A stretch of 64,000 nucleotides of DNA from contig NC_055990.1 in the NCBI RefSeq assembly GCF_018446385.1, forward strand, positions 24,495,058-24,559,057. The letters run 5' to 3'. Each line of letters opens with the position of its first letter. Position 1 is the stretch's first letter. This document shows, piece by piece, positions 23,024 through 35,719 of the stretch. Origin of the DNA: Zingiber officinale. Lineage: Eukaryota; Streptophyta; Magnoliopsida; Zingiberales; Zingiberaceae. The position numbers were made by a program, and so were the translations under genes. Under the pieces are notes generated by a model. It was given only the letters and a program-made list of their open reading frames with translations. It was not told the origin of the DNA and searched no databases.

Positions 23024-25693
23024 TGTTGGTTGCTACTCGGAAAACCTAGAGGTTCCACTGTACAAAAATTTTGTACAAAGGTCTGAACCTTTTCCTAGCT
23101 ACCATGTGTTCTTTTAAATTAAATTTTTGGATCGCCTGCGGAACTTAACACGTTTGATCCAAAACTTAATCTATTCGTTCTTTTAGGTTTTGACTTGGGT
23201 CTCCTGCGGAACTTAACACGTTCGACCCAAACCACCTTAAGTTATTAATTCCATTAAATATTAATTTCCATAATTGGTTCCCAGTACTGACGTGGCGAGG
23301 CACATGGCCTTCTTGGATATGGGAGCAACCACCACCGACTAGACAAAACCTTTTATAGAAATCTAATATTTAATTTCCTAAAATAACTTTAGGTTAACCG
23401 AAAAGAACAATCAAATCACAAGGAAAAATAAAACAAAAGAACACAACTTCGAAAAACATATTCGAAATACTAGAATCGTAAGCCTCTTGTATTTGGTATT
23501 ATTTCCATAAATAACTAGCATGATGCGGAAAGAAAAATTACTAGTTATACCTTTTAGAAAGACCTCTTGATCTTCTACCGTATTCCTCTTCTAACCTCGG
23601 ACGTTATGTGGGCAACGATCTTCCGAGATGAGAAACCACCAAGCACCTTCTTCTCCTCTTAGCTAGGTTCGGCCAACACAAAGAAGCTTCACCAAGGACG
23701 AAGAACAAAACACCAACCAAGCTCCAAGGGATACAAGCTTTCTCTCCTTCTTCTTCTTCTTCTTCTCCAAGTAGTATCCGGCCACCACAAGAGCTCCAAG
23801 CCAATAGAGAAGGTTCGACCACCACCAAGAGGAAGAGAGGTTGGCCGGCCACAACACCAAGGAAAAGAGGGAGAGAAAAAATAGAGGTTATTCACCATGA
23901 AGCCTTCTCTACCCCCTCTTTTATAATCCTTGGTCTTGGCAAATAAGGAAATTTAATTAAAAACTTCCTTAATTCTTTTGCCATGAAAAGGAAAATTTTA
24001 TTTAATTAAAACAATTTTCCTTTTCTCAATTTACGGCCACACCAAAGCTACAAACAAGGAGAGTTTTAATTAATTAAAACTTCCTAATTTGTCTCCAGAA
24101 ATTTATAAAATTTCTTCAATAATTTAATCCCTTCATGATTGGTTTATAAAAAGGAAATTTAATAAATTAAAATCTTTCTTTTAAACATGTGGATAAAAAG
24201 AAAGTTATCTCTAAAAATTAAAATCTCTTTTAATCTACAAATAAGGAAAGATATCAAATCTTTTCTCAATCTTTTGTAGAAACTAATAAAAGAGAATTAT
24301 TAATTTTAAACTTTTTTTTAAATCATGAACATGGTTAAAAAGGAAAGTTTTCTTAAAATTTAAAATCCTCCTTTAATCAACAAATAAGGAAAGATTTCAA
24401 ATTTTAAACTCTCTTTTAAACATGTAGATGATTTACAAATAAGGAAAGTTTTTACCAAAAATTAAAACCATCCTTTTAATCTACAAATAAGGAAAGAGAT
24501 TAATCTCTTCTCTTAATCTTTTGTAGAAAGTTATAAAAGGAAATTTTTAATTTTTAAACTCTCTTTTAAAATCATGATATCCACATAAGAAATAATTTTA
24601 ATAAAAATCCTTTTAATATTCTAGTGGCCGGCCACCTAAGCTTGGGACCCAAGCTTTGGCCGGCCACCTACTTGACTCATCCACTTGGTCTTGGCCGGCC
24701 CTAGCTTGGGTTCCAAGCTAGCTTGGCCGGCCCCATTGGATGGGTAAGAAGGTGGGTATGCGGTGGGTATAAATCTCTATATACTAGAGGCTACGATAGG
24801 GACCGAGAGGAGGAATTGGTTTTGGTTTCCCGATGAAATTAAGCATCCCGTGTTCGCCCCGAACACACAACTTAATTTCATCAATAATAATTCATTCCAC
24901 TAAAGAACTATTATTGAACTACCGCACCAATCCCAAATTACATTTTGGGCTCCTTCTTATTATGAGTGTGTTAGTCTCCCTGTGTTTAAGATAACAAATG
25001 TCCACTAATTAAGTAAGTTACTGACAACTCACTTAATTAATATCTAGCTCCAAGAGTAGTACCACTCAACTTCATCGTCATGTCGGACTAAGTCCACCTG
25101 CAGGGTTTAACATGACAATCCTTATGAGCTCCTCTTGGGGACATTCTCAACCTAGATCACTAGGACACAGTTTCCTTCTATAATCAACAACACACACTAT
25201 AAGTGATATCATTTCCCAACTTATCGGGCTTATTGATTCATCGAACTAAATCTCACCCATTGATAAATTAAAGAAATAAATATCAAATATATGTGCTTGT
25301 TATTATATTAGGATTAAGAGCACACACTTCCATAATAACTGAGGTCTTTGTTCCTTTATAAAGTCAGTATAAAAGAAACGACCTCTAATGGTCCTACTCA
25401 ATACACTCTAAGTGTACTAGTGTAATTATATAGTTAAGATAAACTAATACATAATTACACTATGACCTTCCAATGGTTTGTTCCTTTCCATTTTAGTCGT
25501 GAGCTACTGTTTATAATTTATAAGGAAACCGATAACATGATCTTCTGCGTGTGACACCACACACCATGTTATCTACAATATAAATTAATTGAACAACTAC
25601 ATTTATCATAAATGTAGACATTTGACCAATGTGATTCTTATTTCTAGATAAATGTTTATACCAAAAGCTAGGCTTTTAGTATACACTCTAACA
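23024..25693 (-). repeat. 3' LTR of the pol-dead Copia element
   Basis: 2670 bp. It contains a CTT/TTC microsatellite (23745-23768), several GGCCGGCC palindromes (for example near 23840, 24626, 24657, 24694, 24723), and a run of degenerate units around ACAAATAAGGAAAG (24230-24500). A minus-strand TATA-like TTATAAAAGAGGG lies near 23917-23930. No host gene. The overlapping short frames at 23604-23898 are LTR sequence. Confidence 0.9.
23251..23358 (-). other. Shared retroelement module, copy in the left LTR
   Basis: Core GTGGCGAGGCACATGGCCTT, then CTTGGATATGGGAGCAACC and CTAGACAAAACC. The similarity to the internal copies at 22199 and 57656 seems to continue to about 23395 (ATATTTAATTTCCT). 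Confidence 0.75.
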
Positions 25694-25704
25694 ATCTCCC
25701 ACTT

Positions 25705-28700
25705 ATACTAAAAGACTAAGCTGCCATATCTGCTGCCATACATCTGATTCCCAACCCTTCAACATGCCCATCAAAAGCTCTTGCCTTAAGGACCTTAGTG
25801 AAAGGATCTATAGGTCATCACCTGATGCAATCTAGGCGGCAACAACTTCTCCTCGTTTATACGATTTCTCGTATTGGGTGGTACTTGCGCTCTATTGTGT
25901 TTACTTGCCTTATAGACTTATGGTTTCTTCGAGTTTGCTACTGCACCAACATTATTACAATAAATTGTAATAATCTTTGGACAAAATAGAAATCATATCT
26001 AAGTCTATCTTGAGGTTATTGAGTCATTCAGCTTTTATGGCTACCTTAGAGGCTTGCCATATACTAAGCTTCTATGGTGGAGTCCAGAAAAACACCTATG
26101 CTTATCACTTTTCCATAGTTATGATTTTACCTCCTAAAGTAAACACAAAACCCCGAGGTTGACTTATTATTGTCCCTATCCGATTGGAAGTCAAAATCCA
26201 TGCAACCCACAAGGACCAAATTAACTGCCTTGTAAGCTAGCATATAATCTCTAAGGTACTTCAATATATGCTTTACTGCAGTCCACTGTCCTTGTCTAGA
26301 GTTACTTTGATATCTGCTAACTATGCCCTTGGCAAAACAGATTCGATCTCGTGCATAGCATACATTAGGCTTCGTCAGCCGAAGCATAAATTTCCTTTAT
26401 CTCCTTTGATGTCTACAGAGACATATCTTTAGATAAAGTTACTCTATCCTGAAAAGGTAAGAAACCTTTCTTGGAGTTTTGTATGCTTAAAACGAGCAAG
26501 GATTTTTTCGATGTATGAAGCTTGGGATAAGTAAAATATTCTTTTCTTGCGATCCCTTATTACTTTGATCTCAAGAATATATACATTCTCTCAAGTCCTT
26601 CATATCGAATTGTTTGGACAACCATACCCTTACTTCTGACAACACTTTGATATTGTTTCCAACTACCAAAAATGTTATCTACGTATAGTACAAGAAATAC
26701 CACCACGTTTCCATCACGCCTTTTGTATACACAAGACTTATCTGGTTACTAAATAAATCCATAGGTCTGGATTACTTTGATAAACCGGATGTTCCAAGAC
26801 CTTGAAGCTTTACCTCAGTCCATAGACTGATTGAGCTTACACAAGATGCTCTTAGCCCTTTGCAATGAACCCTTCTGGTTGCTTTATATGGATGCTTTCT
26901 TCAAGACTTCCATTAAGGAATGCTGTCTTGACATCCACTTGCCAAATAGATAAAAGAATCCGGATAGATTTTAGCATGACTACCAGTGAAAAAAGTTTCC
27001 TTTTTCATCAAGCCTTGCTCTGAAGGTTTCTACCTTCCTGTCTATCCTTCTTTTCCTATTATAGACCTTTTACACCCAAAGGCTTTTACACCATTTGGTG
27101 GTTCTACAAGCTTCCAGATTTTATTAGAATACATATATTCTAATTCTGTTATTCATTACTCTTTGCCAAGATGCTGCATCTTTATCTTGGAGTGCTTCAT
27201 CATATGACCGGAGATCAGGTTCATGTCCTTCAGGGATCGAGTCCAAAAACTCTCCCAAAACATGAATCTTTTTAGGTTGCTTAACAACCCTCCCACTATG
27301 ACAAGACACTTTCTGTAATTGTGTATCATTTGTGATACGTGTTGCAGTTTCCTTGTGGTATCTCATCTTATACAGTTGGTACTAGATTAGACATATCTTT
27401 TATTATTTCCTTAAGAACAAATTTACTTATGAGCACGTGGTTCCTTATATAGTCCTTTTCTAAAAATCAGTCATTGATGCTAACAATGACCTTCTGATTT
27501 TTAAGACTATAAACCTACTTTTGTTTATCTAGGATAACTTACAAACAAGTGAACTCCTATCCAACTTATCATTGTCTCTCTTTAACATATGTGCTGGATT
27601 ACCCGAATCCGAATATGCTTCAAAATAGGTTTTCACCTATTCAGCAATTCTATATGAGTAGAGAGTTCTAACTTGGAAGGTACTATGTTCACTTTCGTTT
27701 TCAGAGTTTATCCTTAAAACAAATTTGGTAATTTTCTGAATAACTCATCATCTATCTAATTATTCCATAAGAGTCCTTTACCTTCTTTCTACTACACCAT
27801 TCTGTTGGGGTGTACCAGATGCAGTTAGTTGGGATTGAAATCCAACTTCTGATAAGTGACTCCTAAAATCTCTCAAGAGGTACTTGCCACTACGATCTTC
27901 CATAGTGACTTTTTACTTTAACATTTCTCCGCATCAACCTTGTACTCTTTGAACTAATCAAAGTACTTAGTCTTGCGGTACATTAAGTAAATTTATTTGT
28001 ATCTTGAATAGTTGTCTATAGACAAAATATTCAATACTACCTCTTGTCTGTATAGTCATAGGATCACACAAATCAGAATGAACCGATTTCAACATATCTT
28101 TGACTCCATACCCCTTGGACTTAAAAAGCTTCTTGGTTATTTTCCTTCCAAGTAAGACTCGTAGGTTGGAAAGATTTCCACTACCAATGAACCCAAAAGT
28201 TCATCAGCTACCAATGAATCCTACTCGAGTATAACCTAGCTTTAGATGCCAAAGATATAATTGGTTCATTTCCGAAGGTTGCTTTCTCTTAAAATTAGAA
28301 GATGTGTTACTAATTTCCATTTGTTGCATCGTGGGAGTTATTGGATTATAAATTGTCAACCATCATACCAGAATAGATAACTTCCCTATTTTTCTTGATA
28401 ACAACTTTGTTATCAAAATAGACACAACATCTATAATAGTTTAGAAACTGAAATCAGGTTCTTTCTAAACTTGGTATGTAAAGACAATTACTTAAAATCC
28501 ATATTTTATTCTTTATCAAAGGATAAACATCTCCCACTGCAACTGCTACCACCTTTACAATAGTGCCCATGTGGACGGTAATTTACCTTTCATTTAGTTG
28601 TCGGGTTTCCTGAAACCCTGCAATGTATTGCAGACATGATTAATGGCATCTTGTATCTACACTCCAGGTTCTGGTAGATAACACCACTAGACATGTTTCA
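25705..28700 (-). pseudogene. Decayed Copia pol of the minus-strand element
   Basis: Fragments can be read on the minus strand. RNase H/RT at 26387-26127 includes YQSNSRQGQWTAVKHILKYL and a KSTSGFCVYF-like end. The RT N-terminal link at 27366-27124 includes PEGHEPDLRSYDEALQDKDA. RT parts follow near 27100-26800, with apparent deletion of the segment before the KTAFLNG region. Integrase near 27835-27795 reads TPQQNGVVERR, the E-motif of the catalytic core. Protease-side sequence lies near 28590-28470. No frame exceeds about 90 residues, so no functional enzyme can be made. Confidence 0.8.
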
Positions 28701-30189
28701 ACTAATGAATTAAATACACCTAAATTGTTCTTAGTTCTTAGAAGACAGTCTACCTTAATGTCCAAGTCCTATTTCCAATCATTACAATTGGGACTACTAA
28801 GTCTTTTCTATAGTATGACTACTAGAGGATTGACAAATATTTAAATCCTAAGAATCACAAAAATATTTGGTCAAGATCAACTCCTTAAAAAATCCCCATG
28901 AATTTTGTATGCCACGATAGTGTGGACGTATACAAAATCGAAGAGGAGATTTTATTCATTAATTTTATTATCTTGTCAACTTTACTTTATGACGAATAAA
29001 ATTAATAGTTGATCTGTCTTTGATCAAATATTTGGTCAAAAACTTTTGAATTTAAAAAATATTGATTCCTCAAACAATATTATTTAAATTCACCAACACC
29101 TCAAACACCGTGAATTTTGCATGCCACGTTAGTGTGGACGTATACAAATTTAACATTTGTAAAAGGAGGGTTTTAACCCATTAATTTTATTATCTTGTCA
29201 ACCTAACTTTTTGACAAATAAAATTAATAGTTGGTATCATTTGGTCACACAAATAATAGCAGTGACTCCGATGGGGAGGATACTATTATATGTGTCTAAG
29301 TGTATACCATTACTTGACACTAAGTCCATTAATAAGATTATGCCCCTTCCGTTGGGGAAGATCACACGCTCTTAATTAACTTCCTATAGTCATCCAAAAT
29401 TGGAAGTCTATTCTAGTGATCCACAAACAAGCTCATCCGTTATGGAGGAAGGCACTCAGAGCCAACGCGCAAGCTTGTTTGCATCACTTACAAACCAGTA
29501 ATGGAGACCATGGGATTTACTTAAAAATCCCTCTCCCACTTAGTTATTTATAAATGAGGAATTTTAACTATGCTAGCCTACTAAATATGTAAACTAACAT
29601 ACACACACAACACAATATAAAAGCAATAAATAGAAAATCTAATTTTCAACTATTATGGCTTTTATCTCTTGTTGTCCTCCGTGTGTTGTCATCCCAAGCT
29701 GCTGCCATATTTGGCCACCGGGTCTAGCTGTCGCATCCATCTTGCTCCTAGTTCCGCTGCGCCTCTGGTCCTTAGAAAGTTCCACGCTTTGCAAGATTCG
29801 ATCCGCGACATAAATAGAATTTTACATTTTGATCCTATATTCCTCGAAGGAATGTACATGTAAACTAGATCGAACATAAAATAAAATTTACATCCATCGA
29901 TCTTATATTCCATAAAAGGAATGTACATGTAACTAGATCAAAAATAAAATCCTAATAAAACTAAATACAGCTCCTGCTGTATTTTAATACAATCATACAC
30001 ACACATATAAATGCCCTTGACATGTCCAAGGGTCCAATCACACACATAAAACTATAAGCCATAATAGTTGGATCCTGCATCCACAAAGTTAGCACATCCT
30101 ACTATTATCTTGCCTAAATTATGTATGACATGTGCATAATTAAACTAATACCAAATACACAGAGGCAAAACCCTAGCTCTGATACCAAT
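28701..30189 (-). other. 5' internal region of the pol-dead element (leader, gag not recognisable)
   Basis: This is where gag and the leader should be. A 35-40-bp phrase (GCCACG-TAGTGTGGACGTAT) occurs twice, near 28910 and 29113, about 204 bp apart, with TTAATTTTATTATCTTGTCAAC beside both, so the region was internally duplicated. Only a doubtful knuckle-like trace near 28770-28800 hints at gag. Confidence 0.55.
30176..30187 (-). promoter_or_regulatory. Primer-binding site of the pol-dead Copia element
   Basis: GCTCTGATACCA, the complement of the initiator Met-tRNA site TGGTATCAGAGC, three bases inside the right LTR. Confidence 0.9.
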
Positions 30190-32844
30190 TGATGGTTGCT
30201 ACTCGGAAAACCTAGAGGTTCCACTGTACAAAAATTTTGTACAAAGGTCTGAACCTTTTCCTAGCTACCATGTGTTCTTTTAAATTAAATTTTTGGATCG
30301 CCTGCGGAACTTAACACGTTTGATCCAAAACTTAATCTATTCGTTCATTTAGGTTTTGACTTGGGTCTCCTGCGGAACTTAACACGTTCGACCCAAACCA
30401 CCTTAAGTTATTAATTCCATTAAATATTAATTTCCATAATTGGTTCCCAGTACTGACGTGGCGAGGCACATGGCCTTCTTGGATATGGGAGCAACCACCA
30501 CCGACTAGACAAAACCTTTTATAGAAATCTAATATTTAATTTCCTAAAATAACTTTAGGTTAACCGAAAAGAACAATCAAATCACAAGGAAAAATAAAAC
30601 AAAAGAACACAACTTCGAAAAACATATTCGAAATACTAGAATCGTAAGCCTCTTGTATTTGGTATTATTTCCATAAATAACTAGCATGATGCGGAAAGAA
30701 AAATTACTAGTTATACCTTTTAGAAAGACCTCTTGATCTTCTACCGTATTCCTCTTCTAACCTCGGACGTTATGTGGGCAACGATCTTCCGAGATGAGAA
30801 ACCACCAAGCACCTTCTTCTCCTCTTAGCTAGGTTCGGCCAACACAAAGAAGCTTCACCAAGGACGAAGAACAAAACACCAACCAAGCTCCAAGGGATAC
30901 AAGCTTTCTCTCCTTCTTCTTCTTCTTCTCCAAGTAGTATCCGGCCACCACAAGAGCTCCAAGCCAATAGAGAAGGTTCGGCCACCACCAAGAGGAAGAG
31001 AGGAAGAGAGGTTGGCCGGCCACAACACCAAGGAAAAGAGGGAGAGAAAAAATAGAGGTTATTCACCATGAAGCCTTCTCTACCCCCTCTTTTATAATCC
31101 TTGGTCTTGGCAAATAAGGAAATTTAATTAAAAACTTCCTTAATTCTTTTGCCATGAAAAGGAAAATTTTATTTAATTAAAACAATTTTCCTTTTCTCAA
31201 TTTACATGGCCACACAAAGCTACAAACAAGGAGAGTTTTAATTAATTAAAACTTCCTAATTTGTCTCCAGAAATTTATAAAATTTCTTCAATAATTTAAT
31301 CCTTCATGATTGGTTTATAAAAGGAAATTTAATAAATTAAAATCTTTCTTTTAAACATGTGGATAAAAGAAAGTTATCTCTAAAAATTAAAATCTCTTTT
31401 AATCTACAAATAAGGAAAGATATCAAATCTTTTCTCAATCTTTGTAGAAACTAATAAAAGAGAATTATTAATTTTTAAACTTTCTTTTAAATCATGAACA
31501 TGGTTAAAAGGAAAGTTTTCTTAAAATTTAAAATCCTCCTTTAATCAACAAATAAGGAAAGATTTCAAATTTTAAACTCTCTTTAAACATGTAGATGATT
31601 TACAAATAAGGAAAGTTTTACCAAAAATTAAAACCATCCTTTTAATCTACAAATAAGGAAAGAGATTAATCTCTTCTCTTAATCTTTTGTAGAAAGTTAT
31701 AAAAGGAAATTTTAATTTTAAACTCTCTTTAAAATCATGATATCCACATAAGAAATAATTTTAATAAAAATCCTTTTAATATTCTAGTGGTCGGCCACCT
31801 AAGCTTGGGACCCAAGCTTTGGCGACCACCTACTGACTCATCCACTTGGTCTTGGCCCTAGCTTGGGTTCCAAGCTAGCTTGGCCGGCCCCATTGGATGG
31901 GTAAGAAGGTGGGTATGCGGTGGGTATAAATCTCTATATACTAGAGGCTACGATAGGGACCGAGAGGAGGAATTGGTTTTGGTCTCCGATGAAATTAAGC
32001 ATCCCGTGCTGAACACACAACTTAATTTCATCAATAATAATTCATTCCACTAAAGAACTATTATTGAACTACCGCACCAATCCCAAATTACATTTTGGGC
32101 TCCTTCTTATTATGAGTGTGTTAGTCTCCCTGTGTTTAAGATAACAAATGTCCACTAATTAAGTAAGTTACTGACAACTCACTTAATTAATATCTAGCTC
32201 CAAGAGCAGTACCACTCAACTTCATCGTCATGTCGGACTATGTCCACCTGCAGGGTTTTAACATGACAATCCTTATGAGCTCCTCTTGGGGACATTCTCA
32301 ACCTAGATCACTAGGACACAGTTTCCTTCTATAATCAACAACACACACTATAAGTGATATCATTTCCCAACTTATCGGGCTTATTGATTCATCGAACTAA
32401 ATCTCACCCATTGATAAATTAAAGAAATAAATATCAAATATATGTGCTTGTTATTATATTAGGATTAAGAACACACACTTCCATAATAACTGAAGTCTTT
32501 GTTTCTTTATAAAGTCAGTATAAAAGAAACGACCTCTAATGGTCCTACTCAATACACTCTAAGTGTACTAGTGTAATTATATAGTTAAGATAAACTAATA
32601 CATAATTACACTATGACCTTCCAATGGTTTGTTCCTTTCCATTTTAGTCGTGAGCTACTGTTTATAATTTATAAGGAAACCGATAACATGATCTTCTGCG
32701 TGTGACACCACACACCATGTTATCTACAATATAAATTAATTGAACAACTACATTTATCATAAATGTAGACATTTGACCAATGTGATTCTTATTTCTAGAT
32801 AAATATTTATACCAAAAGTTAGGCTTTTAGTATACACTCTAACA
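30190..32844 (-). repeat. 5' LTR of the pol-dead Copia element
   Basis: 2655 bp, nearly identical to the left LTR. Differences seen are a modest number of substitutions plus many one-base length changes in A/T runs, a 10-bp duplication (near 31003-31013), and loss of several GGCCGGCC palindromes (31790-31870). Confidence 0.9.
30417..30524 (-). other. Shared retroelement module, copy in the right LTR
   Basis: Essentially identical to the copy at 23251-23358. Confidence 0.75.
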
Positions 32845-32849
32845 GTGCT

Positions 32850-34616
32850 AGCATCTAATTATTCTTTTCTTTCTACCCTACAGATGGTTAGTTTTGCTAG
32901 CAAATGAATAGTTAAAATTATAACTAGCACTTTCATTAAATCAACTCAATCAATTAATACAAAATTTAAATTATTTTAATAAGTATTAAATTATTGAATC
33001 AAGTAAAATTTAATCGATAAATTATTGATAATGATTAATTGTTATTGAATTAATAACAAGTTATCTTATTTAACCTTAAACTAAAGTTTAAGGACCTGAA
33101 TCTAAAATTAATTAATTTTAGAATAATTGATTAATCAAACTTAAATAAACAATTATACCAAGTATATAGAGATACTTTAAGGCTTTGAACATTAATATAT
33201 CCAAACCTTAGTGTTAACTTAAGGGGAGAAATAAATTAAGGAGAGTAATAAAGTCAAGAGGGGTATCAGGGGAGGAATTAATTAAATATCTATTTTTTCT
33301 TTATTAAAAATAATTTAATTTGTTTTTGAAAAATATTGAAGAAGTGCTTCAAGTTCAAACTTAGTTTGAAAATTAAATACAAATTAATTTTGAAATTTGA
33401 CTTGAAAATTTTACGTTTGCCTTTATAAAACTTATAATATTTTAAACTTGCAAAAAATTTCTTTTTGAAAATTTGATCAATTCTACAAAGCTTATCTTTA
33501 ATTTTTTTTTACAAAACTATTTTTCAAAATTATCTTACTAAAGTTGGATTACTTCAAAAATTATGTCAGGTTCAGGGGGAGAATTAATTGATTTCATACT
33601 TATTTTTCCTTTATTCTAAAATTAGTTTTGTGAAAATATTTTCTTAAAAATAATTTCAATGTGTTTAAAAAATCTAACTTATTTTTGTAAATCTAATTTG
33701 GTAAACCTATATTTGAAAACTAACTCTTATAAAAACTAAGTTATTTTTAAAAGACTTAGATCTTAAAAAGTTATTTTTTTAACTAGTTTTAAAAAAATGA
33801 ATTTGAAAATCAAATTTTACAAACCTAGTCTTGAAAATTGGATCTAACTTAGTTTTAAAAACTGACTTTGATCTTACTTAGTTTTGAAAAGTTAATTTGA
33901 AAGTTGAACTCTACCAACTCAATTTTTAAAGAGTTATCTCTGAAAATCTATCTTTTATAAAACTAAGTTTTTATAATATTTGAATCTTAAAAACTTTTTA
34001 CTTGGTTTTAAAAGTTAAACTTGAACAGTGGGTCTAACTTAGAGTTAAAAATTGATCATTAGATTCAAAACTTAATTTGATAATTAAAATTTTACTTAAA
34101 CTTTGAAAAGTTAAAAGCTAAATTTTCTAAAATCAGTTTTGAAAATTTTGAAAATTGGATTCAGCTTAAAGTTTTACTTAACTTTACTATCAATCTGGAT
34201 TTTTGCAAAATGAGTTTTATAAATTAGTATCAACCTGGTTTCGAAAATCTTACTTTTATAAAATTATCTTTGTAACACTTATGCTTAAAAGTATGTTTCA
34301 AAACTTATCTATTTTACAAAATTAGCTATTTTTTTCATAACTTAGCTATTTTGAAAAGGTTCAGAGATATTTTTAAAGTAAAATCTTTAATTATTTAAAC
34401 TCCCCCAAGTTAATCTAACTTATGCTTGTATTTTTTGTATTTATGATTACTTGATCCATGCTTGTATTTGATGAATGCCAAAGGGGGAGGGTTAGGTGGT
34501 TAAGTTAGCTAAAATAAATTGAAAATACAAACTAACTTAAAAACCTTTTAATGCTTGTTTCACTTGCACTTTACATTAACTTAACCAAGTTGTCATTCCA
34601 TCAAAAAGGGAGAGAT
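32850..34616 (+). mobile_element. AT-rich 3' internal region of a plus-strand SIRE-type element
   Basis: No gene. Many phrases of the form ACTTAGTTTTGAAAA recur between 33600 and 34300. It ends in a purine tract (AAAAAGGGAGAGAT, 34604-34616) followed by an LTR start, so it is the 3' end of the internal part in plus orientation. It joins the minus-strand gag remnant at the site where the pol-dead Copia element inserted. Confidence 0.6.
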
Positions 34617-35719
34617 TGTTGGTGTGGTTAGCACTAACGGTCTAACCCAAGTTTTGATGAATGATAAAATCGGTTAAGTTAGTTGTGTTGTTGATCTAAC
34701 ACTCTGATCGAGTGTACAGGAGAAGCTCAGACAGGTCGACGGACTGACCGGATGTCTGGCATGAAGCCCAGCTAGGTCAACGGGTCGACCGGATAGCTGA
34801 CATGAAGTCCAAACGGGTCAACGGGTTGACCGGGCGTTTGGCACGAAGTTCAGCTAGGTCGACGGGCTGACCGGATAGCTGGCGCAAAGTCTAGATGGGT
34901 CAAAGGGCTGACCGGACATCTGGCAGGTGAGTAAAGGTAAGTCACTGGCGAGGAGTGACTGTGAGGACGCGTTCCCTGGAAGGGAACTTAGGCGCCGATC
35001 TGACTTAGAACCATTTCGGAACTCTAAGTCGAGATCGTGACTGGATTCTGGTCTTGGAAAGACGGAATCTAAGTCATACTCTTTCTATTTTTAATTATGA
35101 ACTGTGCTAATAATCTATTTTGTAGGAGATATGAGTGCCTCGGACTAATGTTTTCTCAGGAAGGAATCTGCTGGAAAATAGGGTTCGGGCGCCCGAGAGG
35201 TACCCAAGCGCCCGGAGGTTTGAGCGCCCAGGAGGTACCCGGGCGCCCTGAGGCAGAATTTTATCCCCAACGTTGCTGTGCCACATGGAGTTCACTCGTT
35301 GGCTCGGCTACGTCATGGTCGAGGCACCCTGAAGGTTCCAGGCGCCCTGAACCTCCTATATAAGGAGGGTCAAGGCTGAAGCTCCAACAACCACAAAAGA
35401 TTCGATCTCTGGTGCTCCTGCAACGCTGCTGACAACGCTCTACTTTTTAGTCTTACTTTGCTTGTCAGTATTGCTTATTTTCATTAGCTTTCTTGTACTT
35501 TAAATTGTAAACAAATACTTCAAATTGCTAGTGAATTACCCATTAAAAGCACCCTCGTGTGCGGGTCTTGGAGTAGGAGTCAACACATGCTCTGAACCAA
35601 GTAAAAATTACATGTGTCATCTCTCTTTACTTTACTTTTTCCGCTGCGTACTCTCGAAAATTTTAAAAAAAAATTCCCCCCCCCCCCCCCCCCCCTCTAT
35701 CGACTTTCACAATCCAACA
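34617..35719 (+). repeat. SIRE-type 3' LTR, plus strand
   Basis: 1103 bp from TGTTGGTGTGGTTAGC to AATCCAACA. It has repeated units with AGGTCGACGGACTGACCGGA (34735-34925), GGGCGCCC-rich repeats (35185-35255), a TATA box TATATAAG (35357-35364), and a run of 20 C (35676-35695) just before the end. The following five bases are GAGCG; the matching copy was not found in the window. Confidence 0.8.
35676..35695. repeat. C20 homopolymer near an LTR end
   Basis: Similar C or G runs lie at the same relative place in other SIRE-type LTRs here (20824-20836, 37872-37882, 60508-60520). Length may be uncertain in assembly. Confidence 0.85.

Larger units (their letters stand above)
23024..32844 (-). mobile_element. 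Complete but pol-dead Copia retrotransposon
   Basis: Bounded by identical GTGCT duplications (23019-23023 and 32845-32849). LTRs are 23024-25693 and 30190-32844. On the minus strand each LTR starts TGTTAGAGTGTATACTAA and ends near CGAGTAGCAACCA(T/A)CA. The primer site (complement of GCTCTGATACCA, 30176-30187) adjoins the right LTR, and a purine tract (complement of ATCTCCCACTT, 25694-25704) adjoins the left LTR, proving minus orientation. The internal part is only 4.5 kb and holds decayed protease, integrase, RT and RNase H in the order of Copia, with stops and deletions; gag is not clearly recognisable. LTR style suggests a Tork/Angela relative (inference). Confidence 0.9.

Noticed and set aside
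23604..23898. Small tryptophan- and leucine-rich proteins, repeated at 30770-31069
   Set aside because: Identical copies lie in the two LTRs of the same element; non-coding LTR leader.
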